A stretch of 23,508 bases of DNA, taken from a virus. This document shows, in pieces, positions 22,674 through 23,508 of this stretch; within the stretch, counting starts at the first letter, position 1, and every line of letters starts with the position of its first letter. Location: positions 1 through 23,508 of the IMG/VR virus record IMGVR_UViG_3300027467_000206. The stretch is one strand, 5' to 3'. The notes below the pieces were generated by a model that worked only from the letters and a program-made list of their open reading frames with translations, was not told where the DNA came from and did no database searches. The position numbers and the translations under genes are program-made.

Positions 22674-23508
22674 TACGCCTCCTCGACGCTAGTGGAGCCT
22701 TTGATGTGCGCTCCTTTACACATTGACCAAACCGGACACCACCTATCAGAACACAGGAAGTGCTGGTCGTTTATCAGCCAGCGTTCATCTGGCAAATAAA
22801 TCTTACTAAGAAGAATACCATTAATCAAGGCTTGAGCCTGCTGAATAACCCAAGAACCATGACCCTCAGTACGCTTCACCGAAACAACCTGACCCGAAGA
22901 CGAAGCATTACGAATCATCACACCAAACGAAAAATTCGATGGATATTCAAGCACACCCGCCCGAACCATTGCCTCAACATACAAAGCCGACTGAATATTC
23001 TGGGTCTGCTTCTCCACCTCAGAATACTTACGAGCACTTGTTTTCCAATCCCACAAACCCGAAGGATGCACATAATCAATAGTGCCCTCAAAGTACAGCT
23101 CATACTCATAAAGAGCATTCTTTACCGACCCGACATGCACAGCAAACTTATGCTCCGTCTCCCCACCAAGTGGGACGACGGGCAGAATATCACGAACCCA
23201 AGCAGAGGCCATCGAATGAATATGAGTATCCCACTTAGCAGGATCAGTATTCGTAACATAGATCTGCTTGTTTTGCGCCCACAAGTCCTGCTCAGCCGAA
23301 CGAAACGCATGAACCGCATAATCACCGGCATCGCCGGCATCAATCTCATTATTAAGAATAGCCTCAATAGCCGTATGACAGGCCGTACCCATCATCGCTG
23401 AATCATTTTCACGACGCAACTCAGGATTTTTCTCCATGAGCCGAGCACGCTCAGGACACATCAAAGCATCATTAAGCCAAGACTGACGGACATAAATCTT
23501 GTCATCGT
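22673..23508 (-). CDS. Cas4/RecB-like PD-(D/E)XK Fe-S exonuclease (partial)
   Basis: The frame is open to the right window edge, so the start lies outside. An internal TTG/ATG near 23464 is unlikely, because the bases before it encode YVRQSWLNDALMCPERA, a normal family N-terminus. Counting from the edge, 277 residues show MGTACHTAIEA (H44, E48), EGTIDY (D144), WDWKTS (D153-x-K155) and QSALY (Q172, Y176), which are the active-site motifs of PDDEXK_1 nucleases. C17, C252, C257 and C263 would hold a 4Fe-4S cluster as in Cas4 and AddB. Such enzymes resect DNA ends in recombination. It is the first visible gene of the minus-strand replication operon and lies one base overlap upstream of the 139-residue gene. 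Confidence 0.85.
   Translation of the reverse strand, partial: DDKIYVRQSWLNDALMCPERARLMEKNPELRRENDSAMMGTACHTAIEAILNNEIDAGDAGDYAVHAFRSAEQDLWAQNKQIYVTNTDPAKWDTHIHSMASAWVRDILPVVPLGGETEHKFAVHVGSVKNALYEYELYFEGTIDYVHPSGLWDWKTSARKYSEVEKQTQNIQSALYVEAMVRAGVLEYPSNFSFGVMIRNASSSGQVVSVKRTEGHGSWVIQQAQALINGILLSKIYLPDERWLINDQHFLCSDRWCPVWSMCKGAHIKGSTSVEEA

Noticed and set aside
21151-23401. Plus-strand open frames of 189-213 codons in the replication region
   Set aside because: They are antisense to the helicase, primase and nuclease genes with clear motifs, and their translations are Arg/Thr/Ser/Ile-rich noise.
1-23508. tRNA genes, CRISPR arrays, insertion sequences, integrase and attachment sites
   Set aside because: No cloverleaf, regular spaced repeat, transposase or integrase motif was seen by eye, and the gaps between genes are too small for most of these.

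Overview
This window is a piece of a tailed double-stranded DNA phage genome, most likely a podovirus. It shows a terminase end, a portal, a scaffold and a capsid protein, followed by a short-tail style adaptor and nozzle pair and a block of large helical internal-virion-type proteins. No tail sheath, tail tube or classical tape-measure/chaperone pair is visible. Base composition is moderate (near half G+C by eye), genes are packed edge to edge, and many starts carry Shine-Dalgarno sites, including several GTG starts. The bacterial host cannot be read from the window; the gene set fits uncultured aquatic podovirus-like phages, possibly of Actinobacteria, but that is inference.

Layout. Positions 1-18026 read on the plus strand. 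In order they hold the C-terminus of the terminase large subunit, a small zinc-knuckle protein, a one-helix membrane protein, portal, scaffold, major capsid protein, two small very basic proteins, a small CCCH protein, a head-tail adaptor, a tail nozzle-like protein, a short tail-appendage protein, a coiled-coil protein, three helical putative ejection proteins and an M15-type peptidase. One of the ejection proteins is a giant of 2309 residues that takes up about 30% of the window. From 18300 back from the right edge everything reads on the minus strand. In transcription order (right to left) these are a Cas4/RecB-like Fe-S nuclease (cut by the window edge), an unknown 139-residue protein, a DnaB/RecA-like helicase, an archaeo-eukaryotic-type primase, a RusA resolvase, a mini zinc protein, a DUF6378-like protein, a PD-(D/E)XK nuclease, a sigma-region-4-like protein, a tiny 58-residue ORF, a 90-residue protein and a 139-residue protein.

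The two transcription units converge, and their last genes overlap tail to tail by 146 bases. There is no gene-free stretch longer than about 70 bases.

How it works together. The plus-strand unit packages DNA, builds the capsid and short tail, supplies proteins likely ejected with the DNA, and ends with a wall peptidase. The minus-strand unit primes, unwinds, resects and resolves DNA and carries a possible transcription regulator. No DNA polymerase, integrase, tRNA, CRISPR array or receptor-binding fibre is visible here. The points most worth a second look are the giant protein, the antisense overlap at the convergence point, the stand-alone sigma-4-like protein, the short gene at 18555-18731, and two strong RNA hairpins at 4252-4273 and 5001-5038.
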